Assembly: GCA_027490095.1 (NCBI GenBank)
Contig: JAIXYT010000038.1
Location: forward strand, 1 to 64,000
From: Sphingomonadales bacterium
GTDB taxonomy: Bacteria > Pseudomonadota > Alphaproteobacteria > Sphingomonadales > Sphingomonadaceae
Length of the DNA: 64,000 bases
Direction of reading: 5' to 3'
Shown here: positions 44,898 to 53,343 of the stretch, piece by piece
Numbering within the stretch: position 1 is the stretch's first letter
Layout: every line of letters starts with the position of its first letter
The notes under the pieces: model-generated
Told to the model about the DNA's origin: nothing
Seen by the model: the letters and a program-made list of their open reading frames with translations, nothing else
The model's database searches: none
Made by a program: the position numbers and the translations under genes

Positions 44898-45502
44898 CGC
44901 GATCCGGCCATCCGCTGGAGGTAGCGGGCAAGCACATCGATCTCGAGGTTCACCTGCTGGCCTGCCTTCGCAGCGCCCAGCGTCGTCCAGTCCGCGGTGT
45001 GGGGGATGATGTTGAGGTGGAAGAGTGTGCTTCCGTCGGCCGAGTCCTCGACGGCGTTCACCGTCAGCGACACGCCGTCGACGGTGATCGAGCCCTTGGG
45101 TGCGATCATCGGGGCAAGCGCTGCCGGCGCGCGGATGGCGATATGGGTGGAGCCCTCGATGGCCTCCACCAGCTCGACTGTGCCAATGCCGTCGACATGG
45201 CCCGTCACGATATGCCCACCCAGCTCGTCACCCAGCTTCAGCGACCGTTCGAGGTTCAGCCGCGCGCCTTCGGCCCACATGGCCGAGGCCGTGCGCGACA
45301 CGGTTTCGCCCGAGACATCGACAGTGAAGCGGTTGCCGGCCTTGGTGGTGACGGTGAGGCACACGCCCGAGCAGGCGATGGAGGCGCCGATCGCGACGCT
45401 GTCGAGATCATAGGCGGTCTCGATTGCGAGGCGAAGGTCGTGGCCCGGGCGGCGCTCGAGGTCTGCGATGCGGCCGATGTCGGTGATGATTCCGGTGAAC
45501 AT
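44885..45502 (-). CDS. ribE: riboflavin synthase alpha chain
   Basis: Dismutates two lumazines to riboflavin. The 205-residue protein has two lumazine-binding repeats: MFTGIITDIGRI with ACSGVCLTV in the first, and GHIVTGHVDGIG with DGVSLTVNAV in the second. ATG at 45502 is the family-typical MFTGI start. It follows ribD by 10 bases. Its stop lies within an operator-like palindrome. Confidence 0.97.
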   Translation of the reverse strand: MFTGIITDIGRIADLERRPGHDLRLAIETAYDLDSVAIGASIACSGVCLTVTTKAGNRFTVDVSGETVSRTASAMWAEGARLNLERSLKLGDELGGHIVTGHVDGIGTVELVEAIEGSTHIAIRAPAALAPMIAPKGSITVDGVSLTVNAVEDSADGSTLFHLNIIPHTADWTTLGAAKAGQQVNLEIDVLARYLQRMAGSRLTS

Positions 45503-45512
45503 GCCTGCGGGC

Positions 45513-46493
45513 CTAGTCCGTCCGCCGATATTGCTCAAGGACGTCGGCACCGAGCGCCCGGCGGCCTTCCAGCTGCCAGCGGCCATGGGTGTCGGCGAGG
45601 CTGGGCGGGCGCAGCGCTTCGAGGCCGATGCCGCGCCCGATGAGGATGGGGGCCCGCAGCAGCACGAGGCGGTCGACCCAATCGGCTGCGAGGAGGGCGG
45701 ATGCCAGCGCGCCGCCGCCTTCGCAGAGGATCCGGTTGACCTGCATATCGCGGCAAAGGCCGTCCAGCGCGTCGAGCGAGGGGAGGGCGGTGAAGCCCTG
45801 CGGCACCGGGCCGCTGGTCAGGGCAATGCGCAGCGGCTGGGGCGCGGTGCTTCCGGGCAGGCGGTTGGTGAGCTGCGGGCGGTCGGCGCGGAGCGTGCCG
45901 CCGCCCACGAGGATCAGGTCGGCCTCTGCGCGCAACGCGTGGGCGAAATGGCGGGCGGGCTCGCCGGTGATCCACTGGCTGGTGCCGTCCAGCATGGCGA
46001 GGCGGCCATCGAGGGACAGGGCAAGCTTGAGCGTGAGCTCCGGCCGTCCGCCCGACAGGCGGCGTGTGAAACCGGTCAGTTCCAGCCGGGCCTCGGCTTC
46101 GCGCACGCCGTCCGTCACGGCGATCCCGGCGGCCTTCAGCGCGGCGATGCCACGGCCGGCGGTCCGCGGGTCCGGGTCTGTCATCGCGATCACGCAGCGG
46201 GCGATTCCGGCAGCGATCAGGGTTTCGGCGCAGGCGGGACCGCGCGGGCTTTCGTGGGCGCAAGGCTCAAGGGTGACATAGGCGGTCGCGCCCCTTGCAC
46301 GGTCGCCGGCGTCGGCCAGGGCGGTTGCCTCGGCATGGGGGCGGCCGCCGTCCTGGGTCCGGCCCCGGCCGACGATCAGGCCATCCTTCACCAGCAGACA
46401 GCCGACATTGGGGTTGGCGCCGGTGCGACCGCGGCCGCGGCGGGCGAGCGCCAGCGCCGCCGCCATCAGCCGCCCGTCGGCGTCAGCCGACAC
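45513..46493 (-). CDS. ribD: bifunctional riboflavin deaminase/reductase
   Basis: Converts the GTP cyclohydrolase II product through deamination and reduction. The 326-residue protein has a zinc deaminase domain (GRPHAEATALADAG; TLEPCAHESPRGPACAETL) and a C-terminal reductase domain (LALSLDGRLA; GEPARHFAHALRAEADLILVGGGTLRADRP region near 185-215). A GTG at 46493 with GGAGGA 11 bases upstream is chosen; ATG nine codons later would trim the deaminase N-terminus. It heads the rib gene run. A free RibA is not in the window. Confidence 0.93.
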   Translation of the reverse strand: MSADADGRLMAAALALARRGRGRTGANPNVGCLLVKDGLIVGRGRTQDGGRPHAEATALADAGDRARGATAYVTLEPCAHESPRGPACAETLIAAGIARCVIAMTDPDPRTAGRGIAALKAAGIAVTDGVREAEARLELTGFTRRLSGGRPELTLKLALSLDGRLAMLDGTSQWITGEPARHFAHALRAEADLILVGGGTLRADRPQLTNRLPGSTAPQPLRIALTSGPVPQGFTALPSLDALDGLCRDMQVNRILCEGGGALASALLAADWVDRLVLLRAPILIGRGIGLEALRPPSLADTHGRWQLEGRRALGADVLEQYRRTD

Positions 46494-46515
46494 CCGCAAG
46501 ACCGTCCTCCGCCAC

Positions 46516-46980
46516 TCAGCTGCTCGCCTGGGCGGCGGCGGCGCGTTCGGCGGCGAGTGCCTTCTGGCGCGCCTGCTCGGCCTCGTAGGCGCGGCGGTTC
46601 GCCTCCACCTGGGCACGAAGCTTGTCCATCGCCTCTTCGCGCTCGTCGACCGCCTCCTGCGCGGTGCGGTCGCCGCGCCAGCTTTCCATGTAGACGATGC
46701 GCTCCGGCACCTGGATGCCGCTGTCCATCGCGACCAGGAAGGCGCTGACGATGGCGGCACCCATGCCGATGGCGCCAAGGGCGAACAGCGTCTTGTAGAG
46801 GGGCTGTTCGCGAATGCGCCGGACAAATCCGGGCTGCTCCTCGTTCCAGGAAAAGCCCTCCGCCTGCTCAAGCTCGCGCCGCATCAGGATGGCGCGGCGG
46901 CGGGCGTCGTCGTCGGCAGAGGCGCTCTGGTCCGCGAAAGGCGTCGGCAGCTTCACTGCCTTCGGCTTCTTCAGGGGCAT
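46516..46980 (-). CDS. single-pass membrane protein with coiled coil
   Basis: A 154-residue protein of unknown function. The N-terminus is charged, one membrane helix lies near residues 65-85 (LFALGAIGMGAAIVSAFLVAM), and the C-terminal 60 residues are Glu/Ala/Arg-rich and likely form a coiled coil. It lies 22 bases upstream of ribD and 37 bases after dnaN on the same strand. It may be an envelope or scaffold protein; no partner is evident. Confidence 0.72.
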   Translation of the reverse strand: MPLKKPKAVKLPTPFADQSASADDDARRRAILMRRELEQAEGFSWNEEQPGFVRRIREQPLYKTLFALGAIGMGAAIVSAFLVAMDSGIQVPERIVYMESWRGDRTAQEAVDEREEAMDKLRAQVEANRRAYEAEQARQKALAAERAAAAQASS

Positions 46981-47017
46981 AAGCGACAGTCCTTCCCGGG
47001 GGAGACGCCGGGGCGGT

Positions 47018-48124
47018 TCAGACCCGCATCGGCATCAGCACATACAGCGCCTCGGACCCTTCGGATTCCCGGATCAGGGTGGGTGCGGCGGCGTCTGCCA
47101 TATGGACCTCGACCAGGTCGCCTTCAACCTGCGCCAGGATGTCGAGCAGGTAGCGGCTGTTGAAGCCGACATCGAAGCCGGCGGCTGCATAGTCGGCCGG
47201 CACGTCCTCGCTGGCCGTGCCGTTTTCCGGGCTGGTGACCGACAGCGTCACCCGGTCGCGATCGAGGCTGAGCTTCACCGCGCGGGTCTTCTCGCTGGCG
47301 ATGGCCGTCACGCGGTCGACGCCTTCGGCAAGCGTTGCCGGGTCGATCTTCAGCAGCTTGTCGTTCGCGGTGGGGATCACGCGGCTGTAATCGGGGAAGG
47401 TGCCGTCGATCAGCTTGGAGGTCAGGACCGCCTGGCCGATGGCGAAGCGGATCTTGGACTGGGACAGCGAAATGCCGACCTCGCCGCCGCGTTCATCCAG
47501 CAGCTTGCGCACCTCGGCGACGCATTTGCGCGGAATGATGATGTCGGGCATGCCGGCCGCGCCCTCGGGCAGGGGAATTTCCACCCGGGCCAGCCGATGG
47601 CCGTCCGTCGCAACCGCGCGCAGCGTGCCCGCACCGGCCGGTGCATGGAAGAAGATGCCGTTGAGGTAGTAGCGCGTTTCCTCGGTGCTGATCGCGAAGC
47701 GGGTCTTGTCGATCAGCGTCACCAGCGTTTCGGCCGGAAGCGTGAAGCTGACCGGCAGGTCGCTTTCGCCGATCACCGGGAAGTCCTCGCGCGGGAGGGT
47801 CTGGAGCGAGAACCGCGCGCGGCCGGCGGTGACGGAGACCTTGCCGGAGGCAGCCTCGAGCGTGACCTGCGCCCCGTCGGGCAGCTTGCGCACGATGTCG
47901 AACAGGGTGTGGGCCGAAACCGTGGTGGCGCCGGCGGCTTCCACCGTCGCCGGCACATCCTCGACGATCTGGAGATCGAGGTCGGTCGCCATCAGCTTGG
48001 CACTCTGCCCGTCGGCCGCGAGCAGGACGTTGGAGAGGATCGGAATGGTGTTCCGCCGCTCGACAACGGACTGCACATGCCCGAGCGCCTTGAGGAGGGT
48101 GGCGCGTTCGACGACCAGCTTCAT
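47018..48124 (-). CDS. dnaN: DNA polymerase III sliding clamp (beta subunit)
   Basis: Ring-shaped processivity clamp, 368 residues, three repeated domains. The N-terminus MKLVVERATLLKALGHVQSV and the C-terminal peptide-binding pocket region ending YVLMPMRV are typical. ATG at 48124 matches the family. dnaA and recF are not adjacent, as is common in alphaproteobacteria where dnaN is separate from dnaA. Confidence 0.97.
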   Translation of the reverse strand: MKLVVERATLLKALGHVQSVVERRNTIPILSNVLLAADGQSAKLMATDLDLQIVEDVPATVEAAGATTVSAHTLFDIVRKLPDGAQVTLEAASGKVSVTAGRARFSLQTLPREDFPVIGESDLPVSFTLPAETLVTLIDKTRFAISTEETRYYLNGIFFHAPAGAGTLRAVATDGHRLARVEIPLPEGAAGMPDIIIPRKCVAEVRKLLDERGGEVGISLSQSKIRFAIGQAVLTSKLIDGTFPDYSRVIPTANDKLLKIDPATLAEGVDRVTAIASEKTRAVKLSLDRDRVTLSVTSPENGTASEDVPADYAAAGFDVGFNSRYLLDILAQVEGDLVEVHMADAAAPTLIRESEGSEALYVLMPMRV

Positions 48125-48218
48125 GCGTTGAGGTTTCCCTGCCAGAGCTATTTCCCTTGGCCTTCTATACAGAAAGGCCGTGCGCGCGAAAGCAGCTTGT
48201 TGCGGTGCAAGGTCGTGC

Positions 48219-49394
48219 TCAGACGACCTTGATCGCGACCGCAGTCGCCTCGCCACCGCCGATGCACAGCGATGCGACACCGGTGCCGCCGCCGCGCCTC
48301 TGCAGGGCATGGATCAGCGTGACCAGGATGCGCGCGCCAGAGGCGCCGATGGGGTGGCCGAGCGCGGTCGCGCCGCCGTTCACGTTGAGCTTCGCGTGGG
48401 GGATGCCGAGCTCCTGCATGGCGATCATGGAGACGACCGCGAAGGCCTCGTTCACCTCGAACAGGTCAACGGCGTCGACCGTGAGGCCGAGCCTGCCCAT
48501 CAGTTTCTGCATCGCGGGCACCGGCGCGGTGGTGAACAGCGCCGGCTTCTGCGCGTGGACGCTGTGCCCGAGGATGGTGGCGATGGGCGTGAGGCCGCGG
48601 GCCTCGGCCGTTTCGCGGCGCATCAGCACCAGCGCTGCCGCCCCGTCCGAGATGGAGCTGGCGTTGGCGGCCGTCACCGTGCCGTCGGGGGCAAAGGCGG
48701 GCTTCAGAAGGGGGATCTTGTCGGGCTTCGCCTTGCCGGGCTGCTCGTCGACGCTGACGTCGCCGCCCTTGACCGCGACGGGCGTGATTTCGGCGGCAAA
48801 GGCGCCGGACGCGATGGCGCCCTGTGCGCGAGAGAGGGATTCCAGCGCATAGGCATCTTGCGCCTCGCGCGTCAGCTGATAGGCCCGCGCCGATTCCTCG
48901 GCGAAGGTGCCCATGGCCCGGCCGGGTTCATAGGCGTCTTCCAGGCCGTCGAGGAACATGTGGTCCATCACCCGGCCATGGCCCATGCGATAGCCGCCGC
49001 GCGCCTTGGGCAGCAGGTAGGGGGCGTTGGTCATGCTCTCCATCCCGCCGGCCGCGATGATCTCGGCCGATCCCGCCTTCAGCGCATCATGCGCATCCAT
49101 CACCGCCTTCATGCCCGAGCCGCACATCTTGTTGAGGGTGACGGCCGCCGTGCCGAGGTCGAGCCCGGCCTTCAGCGCGGCCTGGCGGGCAGGCGCCTGG
49201 CCCTGCCCGGCCGGCAGCACGCAGCCCATCACCACCTGCTCGACATCGGCACTGCCGAGCCTGCTGTCGGCAACGGCGGCCTTCAGGGCTGCGGCGCCGA
49301 GCTCGGGCGCGGTCACGTCCCGGAAGTCGCCCTGGAAGCCGCCCATGGCGGTGCGGCGGGCGGCGGTGATCACGATGTCTGAAAGGGCGGTCAT
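48219..49394 (-). CDS. acetyl-CoA acetyltransferase (thiolase)
   Basis: Thiolase II family enzyme of 391 residues, condensing or cleaving acetoacetyl-CoA. Active-site Cys lies in LNKMCGSGMKAVM near residue 88, with NEAFA, catalytic His in GGATALGHPIGASGAR and the second Cys in CIGGG at the end. It overlaps the upstream lipoprotein gene by 4 bases. No polyhydroxybutyrate or fatty-acid genes are nearby to fix the pathway. Confidence 0.95.
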   Translation of the reverse strand: MTALSDIVITAARRTAMGGFQGDFRDVTAPELGAAALKAAVADSRLGSADVEQVVMGCVLPAGQGQAPARQAALKAGLDLGTAAVTLNKMCGSGMKAVMDAHDALKAGSAEIIAAGGMESMTNAPYLLPKARGGYRMGHGRVMDHMFLDGLEDAYEPGRAMGTFAEESARAYQLTREAQDAYALESLSRAQGAIASGAFAAEITPVAVKGGDVSVDEQPGKAKPDKIPLLKPAFAPDGTVTAANASSISDGAAALVLMRRETAEARGLTPIATILGHSVHAQKPALFTTAPVPAMQKLMGRLGLTVDAVDLFEVNEAFAVVSMIAMQELGIPHAKLNVNGGATALGHPIGASGARILVTLIHALQRRGGGTGVASLCIGGGEATAVAIKVV

Positions 49395-50902
49395 CGGAGC
49401 TGTCTCCTCTGTTCGATGGAAAGATGCCTGAGCGCATGGGTTCCCGAAGGGTTCGGGGCAAAGCCACTGATCCGGCGCGAAACCAGTGACCAGCCGAGTG
49501 GCTGCACCAGGCCGATCGCGGCGCCGTCCTCTGCCCACAGCCGCTCGGCCGCAGCGAGCGCGGCCAGGCGGGCGCTGCGGCTGGGCGCTTTCCAGCTGTC
49601 GGCGAGCAGGCGGTCGGCCTCGGGCAGGCAGACACCGTGGCGGTTGCGGCTGCACTGCAGGGGCGTGAGGAAGGGAATGGGGCTGTCGATCGGGGTCTCG
49701 CGGCGGATGAGGGCAAGGTCGAACGCACCGGAGGTGATCGCGCGCCTGTGGGCGGCCGGGTCGCGCCGTTCCAGCCGGAGCGTGATTCCCAGCGCGGCGT
49801 AATCGCGGGCAACCAGCTCCATCAGCCGCGCCTCGGCGTCGGAATCCTGGATGGCGACCGCAAGCGTCAGCGGCCGGGCGAGACTGTCCACCCCGGCTTC
49901 GGCAAGCAGGCGCCGCGCATCTTCCTGGCGGCCCACATAGGGCTGATCCGACCATTGGGCCTCGGGCGGGCGGTAGCCGGCGATGTTGCCGGGAACGAGG
50001 CTGCGCACCTCGGCTGCCGCCGCGCTGCCGAAGAAGCGCTGGCCGAGCGCTGCGCGGTCGACCCCCAGGATCAGCGCGCGGCGGACCCGCTGGTCGGACA
50101 GCGGCGGGCGCTTGTAGTTCACCAGCAGCAGAAGGGCGGCGCGCGGCTGTTCGAGCAGAAGCGCCTCGCGCCTGGCGGTCACCCGGGCCGTGCCCAGCCC
50201 CTCCAGCCCGCCGCCCATGACAAGGTCGGCCGCACCGCGGTTGAAGCGCCGGATGGCAGCCTCGGCCTCGAAGGCGCGGACGTCGGCGGCTTCGAGCGCG
50301 ACGGTCGCGGCAGCGTGGAAATTGGGGTTTCGGGAGAGTCGGGCAGGCGCCGGGTCGGCCGATGCCGGGTCGGCCCCGGTCGGCGAGGGGCCGATCAGGA
50401 ATGCGCCGGCGGTTTCGCGCGAGCCGCTGCTTCGGACCGCAAGGGCGGGGGTCGCAAGCAGTTCCAGCAACTCGGGCTGCGGGGTCGAGAGGCGGACCTC
50501 GACCACGGTGTCGAGCGGGGCGCTTATTGCGGTGACGCCCGCAAGCAGGTCCCGGACCTGCGGCCCGGCCCGGCCGGTGCGGGCGCGCTGGAGGGAGGCG
50601 ACGGTGTCGGCGGCGGTGACGGGCCGGCCGCCGGCGAAGCTGGCAGGGCGCAGACGGAACACGATGGACAGGCCATCGTCCGAGACCCGCCAGCTCTGCG
50701 CGAGGCCCGGAACCACCCGCCCGGCCGCGTCGCGGGCTGTCAGCCCTTCCGAAATGGCGCCGGCGACGATGGCCCGTTCGGCCGCAGCGCCGACCGCATC
50801 CACCTGCAGCGGCTCGTCCTGTGCGTCGCTGCCTTTGCAGGCACCGACCAGAAGGACTGCGCCCAGCGGCACCAGTGGCAGCAATCGGCGGAAGGCGTGC
50901 AT
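49391..50902 (-). CDS. orphan solute-binding lipoprotein, peptide/nickel type (SBP_bac_5)
   Basis: A 503-residue lipoprotein with lipobox VGAC near residue 22. The layout is that of extracellular solute-binding protein family 5: an early GLTARDAAGRVVPGLAQSWRVSDDG segment (residues about 53-77), DTVASLQRA, and later YRPPEAQWSDQPY and RRALILGVDR. No permease or ATPase genes accompany it. It overlaps the thiolase start (ATGA). Proteins of this type without transporters can serve as sensors or work with distant permeases. Confidence 0.82.
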   Translation of the reverse strand: MHAFRRLLPLVPLGAVLLVGACKGSDAQDEPLQVDAVGAAAERAIVAGAISEGLTARDAAGRVVPGLAQSWRVSDDGLSIVFRLRPASFAGGRPVTAADTVASLQRARTGRAGPQVRDLLAGVTAISAPLDTVVEVRLSTPQPELLELLATPALAVRSSGSRETAGAFLIGPSPTGADPASADPAPARLSRNPNFHAAATVALEAADVRAFEAEAAIRRFNRGAADLVMGGGLEGLGTARVTARREALLLEQPRAALLLLVNYKRPPLSDQRVRRALILGVDRAALGQRFFGSAAAAEVRSLVPGNIAGYRPPEAQWSDQPYVGRQEDARRLLAEAGVDSLARPLTLAVAIQDSDAEARLMELVARDYAALGITLRLERRDPAAHRRAITSGAFDLALIRRETPIDSPIPFLTPLQCSRNRHGVCLPEADRLLADSWKAPSRSARLAALAAAERLWAEDGAAIGLVQPLGWSLVSRRISGFAPNPSGTHALRHLSIEQRRQLR

Positions 50903-50966
50903 GCCGGAGCCGTTCGCAACAAACGACGGGACTGGCAAGCACGAACCGGCGTGGTAGGAGGAGCGC

Positions 50967-51959
50967 ATGCATCGGGTCTCGAACGACATCGCCGGCCTTG
51001 TCGGCTCCACCCCCCTCGTGCGGCTGAAGGGGCCTTCCGAACGGACGGGCTGCGACATCTTCGGCAAGTGCGAATTCCTGAACCCCGGCGGCTCGGTGAA
51101 GGACCGGGCCGCGCTGTGGATCATCCGCGACGCGGAAGGATCGGGCGCCCTGAAGGCGGGAGGCACCATCGTGGAGGGGACGGCCGGGAACACCGGCATC
51201 GGCCTTGCCGTGATCGGTGGCGCGCTGGGCTATCGCACCGTCATCGTGATGCCCGAGACGCAGAGCCAGGAAAAGAAGGACACGCTGAGGGCGCTGGGGG
51301 CAGAACTGGTGCTGGTGCCGGCGACGAGCTACGCGAACCCGGGGCATTATGTGCACACGTCGCGGCGGCTGGCCGAGGAACTGCCCGGCGCGGTGTGGGC
51401 GAACCAGTTCGACAATGTCGCCAACCGGCTGGCGCACATCAAGTCGACCGCGCCCGAGATCTGGGAGGCGCTGGAGGGCAAGGTCGACGGCTTCATCTGC
51501 GCGGCAGGCACCGGTGGCACGATCGCCGGCGTGGGGCTGGGGCTGAAGGAACTGGGCGAGACCGTCACCATCGGGCTGGCGGACCCCGATGGCGCTGCCC
51601 TGTACAGCTGGTTTACCTGCGGCGAGCTGAAGGCGGACGGCAACAGCGTGTCGGAAGGGATCGGGCAGAGCCGGATCACCGCCAACCTGGAGGGCGCGCC
51701 GGTGGATGTCGCCTTCCGGGTGTCGGACGCGGAGGCCTTTCCGGTGCTGCACGAGCTGATGATGAAGGACGGGCTCCACCTCGGGCTTTCCAGCGCGATC
51801 AACGTGGCCGGTGCCGAGAAGCTGGCCCGCCACCTGGGGCCGGGCAAACGGATCGTCACCATCCTGTGCGACAACGGCAGTCGCTACCTTTCGACGATCT
51901 GGAACCCGGACTGGCTGGTGGCCCGGGGCCTGCCCTTGCCGCCCTGGCGCGAATCCTGA
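50967..51959 (+). CDS. cysK: cysteine synthase A
   Basis: PLP enzyme making cysteine from O-acetylserine and sulfide. The 330-residue protein has PLP Lys in LNPGGSVKDRAA near residue 47, the substrate loop EGTAGNTGIGLA and cofactor phosphate site AGTGGTIAG. The C-terminal end (NPDWLVARGL) fits the CysK subgroup that lacks CBS domains. It diverges from the solute-binding lipoprotein gene. Confidence 0.94.
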   Translation: MHRVSNDIAGLVGSTPLVRLKGPSERTGCDIFGKCEFLNPGGSVKDRAALWIIRDAEGSGALKAGGTIVEGTAGNTGIGLAVIGGALGYRTVIVMPETQSQEKKDTLRALGAELVLVPATSYANPGHYVHTSRRLAEELPGAVWANQFDNVANRLAHIKSTAPEIWEALEGKVDGFICAAGTGGTIAGVGLGLKELGETVTIGLADPDGAALYSWFTCGELKADGNSVSEGIGQSRITANLEGAPVDVAFRVSDAEAFPVLHELMMKDGLHLGLSSAINVAGAEKLARHLGPGKRIVTILCDNGSRYLSTIWNPDWLVARGLPLPPWRES

Positions 51960-52008
51960 TGTGCGCGCCGGTCTCGACTTGGTGCGGGTCAGGGTCTAGA
52001 CTCAGGAC

Positions 52009-52344
52009 ATGGATCGCATCCGTGCCGGCCTGACGGGCCTCGCAGTCGTTTTCCTCGTGACGGCAGCCGCATCGCTGCTGTTCGGCCCTGACGAGGCCGA
52101 CCCGCCCCCTGTCGAGCAGCAGCAGCCCGGCGAACCCCTTGCGCAGCTGGGCGTGGCCCCCGGCAGCGACAAGGCCGACGAGGCGCGTCGGGAGGACGCC
52201 GTGCCTGCCCCACCCGAGGGCCCTGCGCTCGAGGCGCAGCCATCGGCCGGGCCATCATCCGATGGCCAGGCCGGCGACCCCGCCTATCCAAGCCCGACTG
52301 CTTCGGGTGGAAATGCCGATCCGGGCCGCCCGGTCGCCATCTGA
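52009..52344 (+). CDS. short membrane-anchored Pro/Gly-rich protein
   Basis: A 111-residue protein with one N-terminal hydrophobic helix (about 7-25), then a low-complexity, Pro/Ala/Glu-rich periplasmic tail. No family was recognised. It precedes the next gene by 5 bases, so both are probably translated from one mRNA. Low complexity makes assignment difficult, but the signal-anchor and spacing support coding. Confidence 0.55.
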   Translation: MDRIRAGLTGLAVVFLVTAAASLLFGPDEADPPPVEQQQPGEPLAQLGVAPGSDKADEARREDAVPAPPEGPALEAQPSAGPSSDGQAGDPAYPSPTASGGNADPGRPVAI

Positions 52345-52349
52345 TTTCC

Positions 52350-53138
52350 ATGAATGTTCGACATGTCCTGCTGGCGCTGCTGCTGGCGCCGGTCCTGATC
52401 TTCGGCGTCCAGCTGGCACGCCGGCAGGCAGGCACCGAGCTTCTGTTGCCCGATCTCGACCGGACGTCCGTCGCACGGATCGAACTCGCGCGCGGGCGCG
52501 AACAGGTCGTGCTGGGCAAGCGGATGGACACGGGGGCCTGGGAGGTGCTGTCGGCCGCCGACGCGCCGGGGAACGACCAGCGCATCGGCGCCACGATCGA
52601 CCGGCTGGCGACCCTGCGCGGGCGCCCGCTTCCTCAGGGAACGCCGCGCCAGCAGCGCGAGCCGCTGGAAATCCGGCTGTCGGACGCCCGCGGCCGCGTT
52701 CTCGGCCACGCCGCCTTCTGGACGGGCGAGGCGGCACGGCTGCCCGGCGGCACCCGGCTGGCGGTCGGCTCGGCGCCACCCCTTCCGCTGTGGCAATCGG
52801 CCTGGGCCAGCCTGACACCGCCCAGGATCGCGCCTGAAGATGTCGCGCTGGTGGAGCGCCTGACGCCCGAGGGACCGGTTGCGCTACCGACCGACGCGGC
52901 GGTCGGCGTGGCGAAGACGCTGGCCGGCCTGACGCCGACGGATTTCGTGGCAGGCGCCACCGTCAGCTGGATGGGCGCGCGCCAGCTTCGGGTGCGGATG
53001 GCCGACGGCCAGGTGATCGACGTGCAGCAGGTGCCCGATGGCGAGGGTCGCTATCATCTGCGCCTGACATCCGACACCCGGGCGGACGTGCGGGCGGCGC
53101 GACGCTTCGCCTTCCGCGTGACGGAGCCGCTGCCATGA
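52350..53138 (+). CDS. periplasmic or membrane-anchored protein, DUF4340-like
   Basis: A 262-residue protein with an N-terminal hydrophobic anchor (about 5-20, LLALLLAPVLIFGVQLA) and repeated short strands. A pattern of local W-x-V-L and I-x-R-L-A-T-L elements resembles DUF4340-type domains, often linked to ABC export or gliding genes; none is here. The match is tentative. It is probably cotranscribed with the 111-residue protein upstream and lies ahead of the dcw cluster. Confidence 0.6.
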   Translation: MNVRHVLLALLLAPVLIFGVQLARRQAGTELLLPDLDRTSVARIELARGREQVVLGKRMDTGAWEVLSAADAPGNDQRIGATIDRLATLRGRPLPQGTPRQQREPLEIRLSDARGRVLGHAAFWTGEAARLPGGTRLAVGSAPPLPLWQSAWASLTPPRIAPEDVALVERLTPEGPVALPTDAAVGVAKTLAGLTPTDFVAGATVSWMGARQLRVRMADGQVIDVQQVPDGEGRYHLRLTSDTRADVRAARRFAFRVTEPLP

Positions 53139-53332
53139 CCCGGGCCCGGATGGGCCTGCATGGGCCAGGCCATTCCCACGCCCAGCGGAGCCCGGTTGCG
53201 AACAGGGTTTTCCACAGTTGTTTGCAATTCCGTCGCGCGGAACCGCGCCGAAAAAAGACAAGCTTTGCCAGATGCTTATCGAAAGGGCATCCGGAACGAC
53301 CATAAAATCCCATTGAATACCCATGAAAGCCC
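53139..53332. promoter_or_regulatory. dcw leader: upstream part
   Basis: This gene-free stretch before mraZ contains a TTTTCCACA sequence (53208-53216) that fits the relaxed DnaA-box consensus TTWTNCACA, followed by an AT-richer section. It leads into the MraZ-box array. No RNA gene was seen. Confidence 0.4.
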
Positions 53333-53343
53333 ATGCTATCCCT
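53309..53343 (+). promoter_or_regulatory. MraZ-box array at the dcw promoter
   Basis: CCCA elements start at 53309, 53320 and 53330, with CCCT at 53340, giving a 10-11 base period. On the minus strand they read TGGG repeats, the MraZ recognition pattern in E. coli (TGGGN separated by 5). A possible promoter, TTGAAT (53313-53318) and TATCCC (53337-53342) with an 18-base spacer, overlaps the array. Autorepression by MraZ is likely. Confidence 0.6.

Noticed and set aside
49400-51833. Upstream extension of the thiolase frame on the minus strand, giving a giant protein
   Set aside because: The extra part is antisense or out of frame to cysK and the solute-binding protein gene and has shadow-type composition; the thiolase starts at 49394.
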